This document shows positions 1 through 11,849 of a DNA stretch of 64,000 bases, one piece after another (within the stretch, counting starts at the first letter, position 1; every line of letters starts with the position of its first letter). Under the pieces are notes generated by a model, which saw only the letters and a list, made by a program, of their open reading frames with translations, was not told where the DNA came from and did not search any database. Position numbers and translations under genes: made by a program. This DNA comes from Oscheius tipulae. Lineage: Eukaryota; Nematoda; Chromadorea; Rhabditida; Rhabditidae. The DNA is taken from assembly GCA_037178975.1 (NCBI GenBank), contig JASJZH010000001.1:5564501-5628500 (forward strand). Reading direction: 5' to 3'.

Positions 1-19
1 TGCCTCCGAGAGTTTCAGA

Positions 20-113
20 AGTAAACAAAAACTTTGCCTAGATTGGGGATCGAACCCGCACTGTTGTGTTTTGCTGTCGGAGCGCTAACTGACTGAGCCA
101 TTCGGGAAAGCTT
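20..113 (-). repeat. tRNA-derived SINE-like or tRNA pseudogene fragment
   Basis: On the minus strand there is a tRNA-like internal promoter: an A-box-like TGGCTCAGTCAGTTAGC and, about 40 nt later, a B-box GGGTTCGATCCCC. The flanking 7-nt acceptor arms do not pair and the T stem has a mismatch, so I do not call a functional tRNA. A related partial sequence (GTCGGAGCGCTA...GACTGAGCCA) is visible near 15980-16010 inside the AP-2 gene, which favours a dispersed tRNA-derived element over a single-copy tRNA gene. Confidence 0.45.
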
Positions 114-232
114 GGCGCCGCCACTCGGAAAAGAGATGAGCAATGATAAGAGGCAAATAGACTGATACAATCTTGAAATTCCCGGAATTCAATGCGTTGA
201 TGGGTCCCACAGCTAACATTTTCTAAATCGCG

Positions 233-3200
233 TTAAACATACGCCTCATTGTGAATATGACTTGTCTTGGGCTGATGTGACCTATAAGGCTGTCTTGCTC
301 TGCGTCTGCCATTGCTCTGCTCGGCCATCTTCTTCCTCTCCAGTTTTTTCTTGAAAAGGTAACAGAAGAAAAGAACAATGAACAAAAAGAGTCCGCCACA
401 AAAGACCCCCGCAACCACGATGGTTCGATCCGTAGAATTCTGCTTCATTTCACCTAAATTTGAATTTCACTCCCGTACCATCTCGTAAGGGTTAGAAGCA
501 AGAGGATCAGGAAGCCACACAGCAGTCTCTCTTTATTAGAACAGGGCAGATATGTACAGTAACCCGTAGAGAAGCGGGGACGACGAGGAGACCGAGGAGG
601 AGAAGAAGAGAGCCAGTCGGCGTGCAGGGGCAGCACCTGGGACACATGCGGTTAGGTTTCTCGGCCAGAAAAAGCGGTAAGAGCAGCCTTGGCAGAGGAA
701 TTGGGACTCGACTTACAGTGTCCTTCATCGGTATCGTCATGCAGACCACAGTTAGGATCTCCGTTACAGCGAAGCTGAGAACTGATGCAGAGTTGACTGT
801 AGGTGCAGAGATACTGATGGGCTCCACCGCAGTCCGCTATATCTAGACGGTACGGGTTAGACGTAAGTTATCAAAATATCAAAATATCTATCAAAATGCA
901 AAGCCCATATCAAAATATATAACCTTATAGAACGTCGCTAAACTGAAAACTATTATGGTTCGAAATGCTCGCGAAGGTAAGTCACGGATCTTTTCTGATG
1001 TGACGCGCAACTCTGACATGCTTCTTTTCATCCAAAACAGCATTTTTAATCTTTGTGATAATCTGCAAAGTTGTAGCTATTGATCAGATGTACAACTTTG
1101 CACAACAGTTTTGAGCAAATATGAGTTCATCTACCCAAAAAGTACCTTTCACATGGCGAACTTCAGTCCAGGTCAGATTGAAGCCTTCCAGTCCGTTCAC
1201 TTTGTCCGGACTTGTCAGGAAACTGATTCTGACCGTGCTATTCTTTGTCACCAAGGGAGTGAAAAAGCTCTGCTCGGTCCCACAATACTCGTTTCTTGGA
1301 GCTCCTCGGACTCTAAGGACAGCTTTTTGACAACTGGCCGAAGTCGTGGTCATCGAGCCTTCGATGTTCAGCTTTACCATGGTCAAGAGGATCTGAAGAT
1401 TTTGTTAGAAAACAAGAGAAATTGAACTAACCTGGTAGCCAGGACGGGCTTCGATCTCCCAATCGCAATGAACGTCCTTGTTGTACTTTATCGGAAAGTT
1501 GGGCGAATGAACGTAGCCAGTTGGATTGGATTCCGAAGCGACTATGCGTCTGCCACAGCGGAGATGACCGTCAGTTCGGGTCTCACTTCTCTCTGAGCAA
1601 GTAAATCAGTAAACTTTTCGATGACACTTGCCAACAGAAGGGATATCCTCAGCTGGAGCCTTCCTGATCTCATAGAGAGCCTTGAAGCCATTCCCAGTAC
1701 CCGAACTGTCGCTGGAAAAGACGACTCGCATCGAGTGTGCCCCAAAGGCCGAGACTGTCGGTCCGGGGAACGTATCGGAACAGTATCTCTCTTGCAATTT
1801 GAGAGTCTCGCGACCGTTAAAATCAAAGAAGACGTCGTAGATCTCGAGCCAGTCCTTGCATCTAAAAATTACGTTCAATGGTATCGCGTTACAGCAAGCT
1901 GACTTGTCTTCCGCCTGCTCCCCATACAAGGCAAACTGCTCAAAATGGACCAGAATCTGCTGCCCGGGCTGCCCTTCAATGTAGTAGGTACAATTTGTGT
2001 CCAGGGGATACTGAAACTCATACTTTGAAATAACAGAAAGGAAACGAACATTGGCAGGATAACGAGGACTGTTGAAGAAGCCTATGGGACTTCTGAACCG
2101 GAACTGGCACTCATTTGAGGTGCCCATCGGCTCGCCGAGTATCCCAAAGTCAGTCTTGAACTCGATGCGAGCCTTGAATCCGATGGGTGTCTGGTCGTCT
2201 GGCTCGACCTTGTCATCCGTTCCGAACTGGATGACCATTCGAGGTCCAGAGCTGAAGTAGGGACCGAGCACGGGGCTGCCTGAAATGAAATGTGAGTTAG
2301 TCGTTGGAGTTACATCAAAGCTGAAACATCGATCACACTAGAGTTACAGCTGCGAACTTGGCAATTCTAATGAACCTTTGGGAATCCGATCACAGAGAGT
2401 TATATCAAAGTTGCTTTCGTCTGTTGTGGAAAGAGCTGCCTTCATGTTCCCTTCCCCGATAGCCAGACCAATCCAGGCATGAGGACATGTCACATCATCG
2501 TTGTCCGTGGTCGAGATCCTGAAATGTCCTGGTTTCGGTTCCACTCTCTCTCAAACCCATGATTGTTGTCCTGATTTGGCGAATCGGACAAGACGGCCAG
2601 TTCTTCGAAGACGAGAATCACCTATATTGTTTCATCTGGCTGAGAGTATGGCTCACAAACCTTTTCCAAATCCTGATCCCCTTGAAGACCGTCCAGAATG
2701 TAGCTGCAGCTGGTGTTGGTCGGATACATCTTGGGGAACTGGGGACTGTGAATGTAGTGGGTACTCTCGCGGATGCTCGTGACCCTCACATCACATTCAC
2801 TTCCTCTCATGTGAGTAACTCCCTTCTCTCCACCGAGCAACTGACTGACGTCGACGAACTTGGCCGAGAATTCGAACTCGATCACGAATCTGAGAATTGC
2901 TTAGTGTTCACTTTCGCTATTCAGATTTTTGTATCGGCGCTAAAGATATCAACTTTTTTTTTCCATTTTTCTAGGCAAAGTGCATGAAAAAGAAACGGTC
3001 CTAAATCCCTACCCTCTTGGCTCAGCCTTTGCCGGATTCGTGGTATTGAAGTGGACCAGGAGGTCCGGTCCCTCACTGTACATCTCCATCCGTTGCTGCA
3101 TACCACAGACTTTTCTAATGATCGGAGAGGACGGTGTCGCGCCATCGTAGATGGTCACCGAATCGTAGGGACAACTAAAAACGCCTTTCTGGGTTTAAAT

Positions 3201-4555
3201 ATTCACTTACTGTTCTCCTCCAAAGTAGATATCGAAATCTCTGAAAAGCAGCCTCACTCGCTGACCTTTCCTGCCCCTCAGATGATAGGAACAGTGGAAG
3301 TTTTTGGGATAAGTACCCGGATAGGTCGGAGAGTAGATTGAACCGTTTCTATAGCTATTCGACTCCAGAAGGAAATTACAAGGGCCGGGAAGTCGTTTTC
3401 CCGGACTGTATTCGTCTGAAAATGACTAGATTCAAGAAAGTTTGGCGACTAACTCTCATCGATGAAGGAATAGCGACCACTAAATCGGTAGTGTTTACTG
3501 CCGTCCCGGGAACGGGAATGAAAGACGAGTTTGAGGACGTTGTGAAGGCTGATGACTACTTGTGGAGCCACACTGCCGCAGTAGCGACCGGCCAGCGAGG
3601 CTGATAAAATGTCGGATTCGACTGATTGAAGCTCGGAGTAGATATCTACGTACTCGATGTCGCAGCTGGAAAGTTCAGGAGAATCAGAGAATACATCACG
3701 GGAGGCAAAAATTCAAAAGTCTACGTCTCGCCCGTACTGGCAAAACGGTCCCATTAACGACTCGACGAGACGATACGGGAGAGACAAGGTTAGCAGTCTT
3801 TACATTTCCTGTAACTTCGTTTGCACGTTTCGTGGCCTAATTTTCGGCATTACAAAGCAGTTCGTGATACGTTCTGCGACTTTATAGAGCATTCACCAGC
3901 CCCATTCGAAAAATTGAACCTACCTCTCAGAACCTCCAGCCAGCTGGAAGTATTCGAACTCGAGCCTCACTCGGGCTTTTGGTCGCGCGACAAACGAGTA
4001 TACACACTGAAAAATAGTCGGATCATCTTAGATTGTAAATAAAATGGTCGAAAGAACGGCACCTGTAGGTTATTGGGTTCGGGTCCATCGCCTCCGGCCG
4101 TCTCGAGCTCGGTCGGCGTCTTTGGGAGCAGTGGGAAGGAGAACTCGCGACCCTCGTAGTTCTTCGTCTCGAACTCAACGAATTCGCGATCGCATGCTAC
4201 AGAACGTCTCTTACAAACACGAGAACTTTCGGATTAGACACGACATTCAAGGCTCAAAAGCGGTGGCGGCGGTGGTCCCATCTTTTTCCCCGAAAACTGC
4301 AAAGAAAACTTACTCCTCGTACTGCAGGACACCTATAAGTCATTTTGTATTTGGAAAAAGAGTCAGGGGGCTACCTTTGAGCCAGAAGATCATGATGAGG
4401 ACAAGGAGACAGGCAATGACAATGGTGAAGAGAAGGGCAAAGAGAATGTCGCAATCGAGGGCCCGACAGGCAGCACAGTCCTCCTTGGTCTCGGCATGCT
4501 CCCATTCTAACAGATCTATTCGAGTCTCGACCACTCGTTCAAGTGTCCGATCCAT
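233..4555 (-). CDS. lev-10: LEV-10-like transmembrane protein: five CUB domains, LDLa, one TM
   Basis: Fifteen exons: 4375-4555, 4063-4196, 3924-4006, 3454-3665, 3211-3415, 3013-3174, 2661-2889, 2557-2621, 2376-2518, 2050-2279, 1632-2010, 1432-1592, 1146-1392, 717-842 and 233-453. They sum to 2778 nt, or 925 aa. The protein has an N-terminal hydrophobic segment (about residues 36-58), five CUB domains (about 62-203, 215-345, 357-525, 528-668, 687-807), an LDLa module (813-853, ending CGLHDDTDEGHC), a TM helix (about 863-886) and a 40-residue basic tail. Five CUBs + LDLa + TM at about 900 aa is the architecture of C. elegans LEV-10, which clusters acetylcholine receptors at the neuromuscular junction. 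That function is inferred from family knowledge. Introns 8 and 10 are only 38-39 nt. The exon 11/12 junction needs a GC-AG intron (donor GCAAGT). The start is uncertain: a hydrophobic signal-anchor first exon is unusual and an alternative upstream first exon is possible. Confidence 0.8.
1062..1108. repeat. Short palindromic hairpin repeat, copy 1
   Basis: Inverted arms TCTGCAAAGTTGTAG and TACAACTTTGCACA flank a short loop. It lies in the lev-10-like intron between exons 13 and 14. It is the same family as 8663-8716, 13141-13191, 15374-15434 and 18594-18652. Confidence 0.75.
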
Positions 4556-7199
4556 ATAAAAAGGTGATGTCGAATCGTCACAACTGAATAGAGAGATGTT
4601 CGAAGAGCGTCGAAGGAAAGAGAGTACAGAGATAGAGTAGAACGAAGATCGCTATCGTTGTACTTCTTGAAGATGTTAGAACATGTTTGACTTTTCAACA
4701 AGTGCCACGACAGGAATAGTCGAGGTTTGAATTTTCGATTAATTCAGTCAGAAAGAATAGGTCAAGAGAGTCACAAGAAGAGATAAAATGATGTTTAAGA
4801 ATCTGGTACTAAATTGATCCTCAGCTCTCTTGACTCATTGCTTCTTGGAAGTGTGCTTAGAGCTGAGGACTGGGAGTGAGAGAGACAGATCTGATTCAGT
4901 TCTCTTGACTCTTAATTTGCCACCCATATCAAATGGATTAGGCAGGTTAGAGAATATATACTGTCCCCTAGGCTCGCTCTCAGAATTTGGATGAAGAAGA
5001 TAAAAAAGTGCAGATTAACAGTACAGACGATGAGCGGCAGGAGGGATTGATCCGGCTGAGTATCAGGAGCGCCGCCGTCCAAACAGACAGTCGAAGACAA
5101 ACAAGCCATTGCGACGGAGGGACACGAGTGTGTTTCAGTAGGAGAAGAGAGTCCTGGGATTAACCGCTCTCAGTGCTGCCCATCAATAAAGGGAGCGAAT
5201 CCCCGACGGGACACCTTTTCATTTTGTGGGATGGACCACCGCCCCCAAATTGGAAGTTAAAAAAAAGTTAAAGACCTACGGAAGATGTGCTGCGTTCGTG
5301 AGAGGAGAGTCTGATGGACGAGCAGGAGAATCCAAAGGGACTTAGCCATCTGAATAGGCCCATTTAAGTTGTTAAGCTATAATTATATCATCTTTAATCT
5401 CTCCCAAAAGAAGAAGCGACTTACCTGTCACCTGAGCCTGCGAGCCATTGGCCTCTTGCAGCCGAAAAAAACTCCTGGAAATTAACTTCTTCAGTGGCTG
5501 GATGTCTATCAAGACTAGGAGCCTAATGAACGCCAATCGGACACAACGATTAGGGAAAGGAGGCGCGGATGGATTTGGCTCTGTTATGACAATTCCCACG
5601 AGTCCCTCTCACTCGGACGGAGAAGAGGTCCACGAGTGGAGAGAGTCCAGAGAGAAGATTTTAGGAGCCTAGGTTAGTAGCAATGGGAATCAATGTCCAG
5701 CGCACGGAGGCATATGTCTTCCTCTTCGGCTGAGATAAAAAGTCAGTCGGCCGGAAAATGGCCAAAGGGTCAAAAGAGAGTGGAACAAATCGGTGCAAAC
5801 TGGATGGAAGACCTAATGGAAAGGAGAGGGTGGTATAAGTGGTAGGTCAGTAACAGCTGGAAAAAGAGTAAGAGAGTGATTGGATAGACAGAACAGCAAA
5901 GGTTCTAGTCTCTGGGTAACTACTTTTTCTGAAAGCAGACCTGGAGTTTGATACAGCCAAAGTATGTCTTTCCCGCCACCAACGGAGAGATGAAGACCAA
6001 TGATAGATAGGTGACAAAGGGACAGTGGTCCAACAGAAGAAAGACATTATATGACAGATGGAGAGAAGAGGAAAGTCAATACAGGAAGATCGTTCAACTT
6101 ATTGCAAGAGGGTATCGAATGGTATGAGGACATTCTTATGAGGCCAGGATAAGGCTTTCAGGTTCACAGAATGGTGAGCATGATTCAGTGGTACATATTG
6201 CCAGGAGAATAAAGGGCTATCGATAGGTTAAGGAAAAGACAGATTAGAAACGAAACTATTGATAGAATAGGACAGTAAGAGGCTGAAATTATTAGGTAGT
6301 AACAGGCGCGCGATTCGGAGGGGTAAGGATGACAAGTGATGGGAACCCTGTAAGTATACAATTCTAAACTTTAGAGTGGAAGAATTAAGGGTACTTTGAT
6401 GAAATAAATATGTAATTCCTAATAGTCCTGGTTTTTTTTATTGTTCTTGCAGAAACAATATAAATAGGGGAAGCAACTTTTCTGCAAAGTTGTAGAAACT
6501 GACTTACACTCCTGACGGAGCGACCCAGTATTCTCTTGAGCTGTGAGTCTCTTCTAACCCGTCTTATCAACTCTATGCTTGGATATCACTTGGCAGAAAA
6601 GGCCACAAACAGTGCCAAGTGTTATCCCAGATTAGAGTTGACTTGTGTGTCGACGCCTTTTGCCTAGTAGAATAGTTACTGCAACGGAACATCCATGAAA
6701 ATGGGTCCGTGTATCATGAATGTACCGAATTAGAAGGGTGTGAAAACGAAGAGACAGCTGTCTCTATGCAAATGAGTCGTCTCGATGATGGTTCTTCCCG
6801 AGGCTGTGGGGGCAGCAATCCGGCTGTAACAGCCTCGCGTCCAGAGGCATCTTACACTGGCAGAGCAGGAGAGAGAATGACAGCGAGTACGTCCTCGAAT
6901 CAATCCTGTCTTCGCAGCACTCTACTGTCTTCTCATTCTTTCACATTTTCCATCTTTCTGGCAGATGCCACGTTTCCCAGAGTGGACTGATCCAGACTCA
7001 TTTTGGATATGTCCAACAGTAATTTTTGGGCTTCTTCCTAAGATCTTGACAATCATCTGTAAAAACTTGTACAGTGATCTATAGAGAAACATCATTTTGT
7101 TCGGTGCAGGATAACACATGTTCTATGCTCTTCCTATCCCACGCATCTTGACCCGTCAACATCATCCCAGACTCTTTCTCCCCGACTCTGATCCAGACT

Positions 7200-7221
7200 C
7201 TTTCTCTCTCTCTCTCTCTTT
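7200..7221. repeat. (TC)n microsatellite
   Basis: An uninterrupted CT dinucleotide run inside a pyrimidine-rich stretch. Similar tracts occur near 11298-11329 and 52583-52598. Confidence 0.8.
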
Positions 7222-7382
7222 GACTATCGGACTCTTCCCTTCGACTCTTACGTACTGGGAATTTAACTATCTTGGCTCTTTCCTCTTGACTCTTATGTTC
7301 TCCTTGTCTCTTGTCCAGACTCCTCTTAAAGGCTTTGTTTTCTCATAAAACACTCGACAACTTGTTCCAAAGGCTTTTTTTA

Positions 7383-7560
7383 TAACCAGCCCTTCCTTGA
7401 TCCTGACTTAGCATTGACAACAGGCTTCTACAATAGCCTAAATTCTCAAGTTTACCAAACTGACTTGTCAACTTAGCTTTTAACATGTCACGACTTGCCA
7501 GTTTTTTTTTCTCGTGGTGACGCACGAACCGACGGACACCTTGCACTTTAGTAGGAGAGA
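7383..7560 (-). repeat. Dispersed repeat R2, degenerate copy
   Basis: It shares in order, with gaps, CTTAGCATTGACAAC, ACTTGTCAACTTAG, ACATGTCACGACTTGCCAG, CTCGTGGTGACG and GGACACCTTGCACTTTAGTA with the fuller copy at 62981-63251. Reverse-oriented copies lie at 24224-24348 and 30141-30200. Confidence 0.65.
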
Positions 7561-8296
7561 GATGAGCTGGCCCAGAATCATGATTGTTGCCACTTCTAAC
7601 CTTCCAAGTTTGATCGAACGATTTAGCAAGCTAAGAGATAGGATACCCGGACGGTTGCAAAAGGGTGTCAAATGGTCACGTCATTCTTAGCCTTTAACGC
7701 GGGAGAGTAGAGTTCAAAAGATTGAGATGATCCTCGTGTCATCATACGAATTTTGTGTACCTACTAGATACAGGCCATATGTTCCAAGCCTATAGATCCT
7801 AATGGCTACAATTGTTGCTACCCGTAAGTCGACTTTAATTTTTTGAAAGTATCCTATCCCTATTGTTGTCCCAGGACCTCCAAAGTTTATTATAAGCTCA
7901 ACATTTCAACTTTTTTCCCCTAATAATAAGTTGGCGGAAAGTGACTGCTTTTGATTTAAACTTCTGCTCTCTCTTACGCTTGACCTAGCCTCAGTGCTGC
8001 TACAATCCTGCTAAATTTTTCGTCTCATTCGAAACATAGGCCCCATTTCTGTACTCTCCCGATCATCGATCGTCTGTGTCTCATGTTCTCGCCGAAGGCC
8101 CAGCTGTTTATAAAAATTGGCCGGCAGTCTGCAGCACATGTTACAAGACTGTACGTCCTCTCCCAAAGCACGCTATATTGTGACTGTGAAGCACGTAAGA
8201 GTCTCTGTTTACCATTTCTGGTCTCCGCTATTTACCCTTACTTGGCCCCATTCCTTTCTCGGGATGCTGTCCTACAGCCTTGACTGCTTCCAGGTA

Positions 8297-10298
8297 ATGA
8301 CTGGGACCACTTCCCCGGCCCCAGCTGGCACCTACCAATGGCGGAGTGAGTCAAGACACGAGGTCCGAAGTGACTCTCGAGCCTCGTCAATCCCGGATCC
8401 AGTCGAGCGCAACGTTGCCAGGTGGAGGAGCGAGAGTCGCTCGTCCAATCGAGCCTTCAAAAATGACGAGGAGCCGTCAAGACGTTAGTTTTGGGCTATC
8501 TTCCTGTAATATACATGATTTCAGAAGACGAAGTAGTGGCTGGAACACTCAGCGCTCTGAAAGAGGATGTGGAACAAACGACCGAGATCATTCGTCGTAA
8601 ACAGGAGCAGTGGGTAGGTTCAGAGCCCTCAAAATAACTCAAAAAGCGGTATTTGACCATTTCGATGCTCTACAAAGTTGTAAACCAGATCAAAATCTAC
8701 AAGTTTGCAGAACATCAAAAGTTAAAAAACCACGTCTTTTTAGCGGAAAATTATCTAAAAGGTTTGCGCTAAAAACCTATCTTTCCCACCTGTATCATCT
8801 CGCTCGGTCACCCTTTAACTAGCCGAGCCTGTATGGGTGAAACATTAGAAGCCGAGGCCAATTGCACATAATTGTTTCGCTACCGAGATGACATTTTGAA
8901 GCTTTGTGATGTTCTTAACAGATATAGAACAGATCAAATGCTATAGGTGCTCAATGACAGTAATACTCCCTACTGCTTTGAAACTTCCCCGCTTTCTATA
9001 TCCTTCTGTCAACCTGTCGTGACCTTCTCCCGCATGTTTCCCCCAGTCGAGCTACCATTACAGGAGCAACGTTTCCCTAACGAAGCTGTCTTCCAAACTG
9101 GCTTGACTTGCCTACAATTAGTGTGCACACAAAGTAACTCACTAATTGCCAATAAAAGCTTCAGACAGACACACAGACAGAGGCGCGAGGACATTTTAAA
9201 ATAGATCACAAATCTGAAAAAGCTGTTTCTAACCCTGAAAAAAGAACTTGAAAAGTGACAACCAAGCCCTACTTATTCCAGAGAATGGAAAGGAAGCAGT
9301 TCCAAACGGAAATGGAAGTAAATGGTCGCATCAGTGTTGATCCTAGCGACGATTGGCTGTCTGCCCGTCTTCGAGCTGTCTCTGCCGACGAGATGAACAG
9401 CAATTTGGGGAAGGTCAAGAAGGATCAGGAGAGGAATGCCGTCACGGACACACTGGCAGCCCTGGTCTATGATGTCAACGCGACAGCGGAGGTTCTTCGT
9501 CGAGCCAGTCTGGAGCGTAGGAAAAAGGGAGATCGTGAGAAGATCGTGGAGACCGAGTATCATCTTCGTCTCACGCCGGCTCCGGACGACTTCCCGGCTC
9601 CGAGACCCCGACCTCGTAAGTCGTCAACGTTGAATACTGTTATTTAATTGAAGCTCCCGCGCTCGGGTCCTATTACAATTTGCGCTTCGGGCCGGGATCT
9701 TATTTGAAGCGGGCAGTTCTTTAAACTGTACACTACAACAATGGTTCCCGCCGCGACTATTCACCTGTCTGTATCAGAATCCAACAGTTTGATTTCATCT
9801 CAACTTACAGCAGCCGAGCAGAACTACAACATCAACGAGACAGACTATGGAGTCGAGATCAGTGAACAGCAGACGGAATCCATGAAACGTCGTAACATGA
9901 GAGAGAGATCAACCACTCCGCGTCGTACTCTCCAGATTGAGGTAACCTTATACACTCTCCCCAAACTGTGTTTCTTATTCAGGGTGAGCCACCGGCAGCT
10001 CCACCAGCCGTCTGTGCCTACTGTTCTATGGAGATTGACGGCCCGATTCTGACAGCCTTGGCTCCGAATAGTGACCGCGCCCAGAAGTTCCATACCTACC
10101 ATTTTATGTGCACCTACTGTCAGAAGGTATGACTCGTGAGACTCGTAAAGGAGCGACTGTTTATAGGCTCTGAACATGCACGGAACATACAGAGAGCACG
10201 ACAAGAAGCCCTATTGCCACGACTGTTTCTACAAGCTCTACAACGGACTCCAGTACCAGCCCGACGAGCACCAGAGCACTATCGACAAGCTTATCTGA
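8297..10298 (+). CDS. unc-95: Single C-terminal LIM-domain protein, UNC-95-like
   Basis: Exons 8297-8483, 8525-8613, 9282-9615, 9811-9941, 9983-10126 and 10167-10298 give 1017 nt, 338 aa, with all phases consistent. The first about 270 residues are charged and Arg/Ser-rich with probable coiled-coil stretches. One LIM domain (about residues 255-312) ends the protein: CAYC, then an HTYHFMCTYC core, then CHDC. The second ligand pair is H-x2-H rather than H-x2-C, as in the first LIM domain of paxillin. A protein of about 340 aa whose only domain is a C-terminal LIM fits nematode UNC-95, a body-wall muscle dense-body and M-line adhesion protein. A short paxillin-related protein is the alternative. 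The LIM call is secure; the UNC-95 assignment rests on size and architecture. Intron 2 carries a hairpin repeat and an R3 repeat. Confidence 0.72.
8663..8716. repeat. Short palindromic hairpin repeat, copy 2
   Basis: GATGCTCTACAAAGTTGTA is followed by an inverted CTACAAGTTTGCAGAACATC arm around an AGATC-containing loop, in intron 2 of the unc-95-like gene. Confidence 0.75.
9040..9209 (+). repeat. Dispersed repeat R3 copy in unc-95-like intron
   Basis: Contains GAGCTACCATTACAGGAGCA, TTAGTGTGCACACAAAGTA, CACTAATTGCCAATAA, TTCAGACAGACACACAGACA and ends ACATTTTAAAATAGATCAC. The same blocks in the same order recur at 28376-28488 and partly at 24408-24650, and inverted at 10857-11010. Confidence 0.7.
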
Positions 10299-11849
10299 AT
10301 AAGAGTGTGTGTGTCCTTTTGAATACCCCCACCAGAATCAAAATGTTTGTAATAACCGTCCAAGAGACCTTCGCAGTAGGGGGACAAACTTGTCTCACCC
10401 CGTCCTTGAGAAGCAATGAACCCATTTCGAGGAGTTCCAATGAGTATGAGGGATATCGATGACCTCTAGTAGCAATAAGTGGCTCTATTGTGAATCGACC
10501 TTGTCGTCTTTGTCTAGATGGCACCCTAACCAGGTTATGTGATTACGGGAGGGCATCGTTTGTCAGTGGCAGGTCGGCTGGCACGGAGAGCCGTGAGAAG
10601 AACTGACAGAGGAGAAATCTTGACTCTTGCTTTTTGACCCTGTTTTAGGCAAGACGGAACGTGGAGCTCGAACCCGACTTGCTATGTTGGCTATGGACTG
10701 ACTTAGGGGGCTCTAAATTATGTAGGAGACTTTAAAATTTTGGAAAAAAGGAGGGGACTCGAAAAGGTAAAGAGGTGTTTCTTTGTAGCTTTTTTGGGAA
10801 AGTGATCGAGGGGCAGTTGCTGCACTCCTTTTCTTGACCTTTTGATTCTAATTTTATTTCTGTTTTAAAATGCCAAAAAATCTGTCTGTCTGAAGACCTA
10901 ATTGGCAACTTGTCAGTTACTTTGTGACAGCAAGACTCTTTGCAAGTCATGGCAGTTTGGGGGAATGCTGCTCCTGTCACGATAGCTTGACTGGTACATC
11001 TACCTGTCACGAGTCCCAACGGGGCATCAACCAAACTTGTTAGTCATAAAAAGGATCACAACTCCATTCTTGGATATATATGTTAGTCAAAGAACTAACT
11101 TGAATCAGAGGAGACGATGGGAGAAAACGGCACGGAGATCGCAATTCAAACGATACAGTGTATCAAAATATGCTAGAGGGTACAAGTACAGGGCCAGAAC
11201 AGCGAGGTAACAATTTGATTAAGTTGAAATCGGCTGCGATTTGACATTGTAGTAAAAAAAAGAAGCAGTATGGGACGGAGACAGGTACGATTCTGCTCTA
11301 TCTCTACCTCTCTCTCTCTCTCTCTCTCCTATCTCTATCTTCGAAAAAAACTGTTGTTGACATCTTCTGTTTCTTGAATGAGTTTGTTGCTTGTTCTAGT
11401 TTGCAAGATTGAAAAATGAGAATCTCCTACGTTTAAAGTCCTCTACTGATTTTGGAGTTCCCTATGTCAGTCCAGAGCCGTTTTGTTGTGTATTTGGAAC
11501 TCTAAGCCATTAGGCCAAGCTCGCGCGCGCTTCTCTGGAACTATTCAAACTCAGATATTGTCTAACCGAGGAAGGCTCTGGGACGAACAAACCCCATCAA
11601 AAATCCATAAAATCTCAAGCAATAGTGATCTTTGCTGATCGTGTCTCTCTCGTCTTCTGACTCACTTTCGCCCCAGACGGAAGCAGGAAACGAGAGTGAG
11701 AGACTCTTGAAAGAACACAGCAAACAGCTGCGGGGAGGTCGTAACATGTCAGGCTACCGTATCCTTTCCCTCATCGGACAAAGTCTCGAGGGAGAGAGGG
11801 CGGAGTACCTGTTGTATTTAAGCCAGCCCAGAGCCATTCGACCACAGTC
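10299..11849. other. Intergenic region, no gene seen
   Basis: 1.55 kb between the unc-95-like and cuticlin genes. It contains an inverted R3 copy (about 10857-11010: ATTTTAAAATGCC, TCTGTCTGTCTGAAG, GCTGCTCCTGTCACGATAG) and a (TC)n tract (about 11298-11329). The downstream part should contain the cuticlin promoter. No credible exon was recognised. Confidence 0.55.

Larger units (their letters stand above)
4556..8296. other. Intergenic region between divergent lev-10-like and unc-95-like genes
   Basis: No convincing exons are seen in 3.7 kb. It holds a single hairpin-family arm (about 6476-6500, TCTGCAAAGTTGTAGA), a terminal fragment of the R2 repeat (about 6622-6642, TCCCAGATTAGAGTTGAC), a CT-rich simple repeat (about 7200-7221) and an R2 body copy (7383-7560). 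The neighbouring genes diverge, so both promoters should lie here. A distal first exon of the lev-10-like gene cannot be excluded. Confidence 0.6.

Noticed and set aside
4912-5109. Minus-strand frame with a hydrophobic segment as an alternative signal-peptide exon of the lev-10-like gene
   Set aside because: No donor in a phase that joins cleanly to exon 2; left only as a possibility in the gene note.
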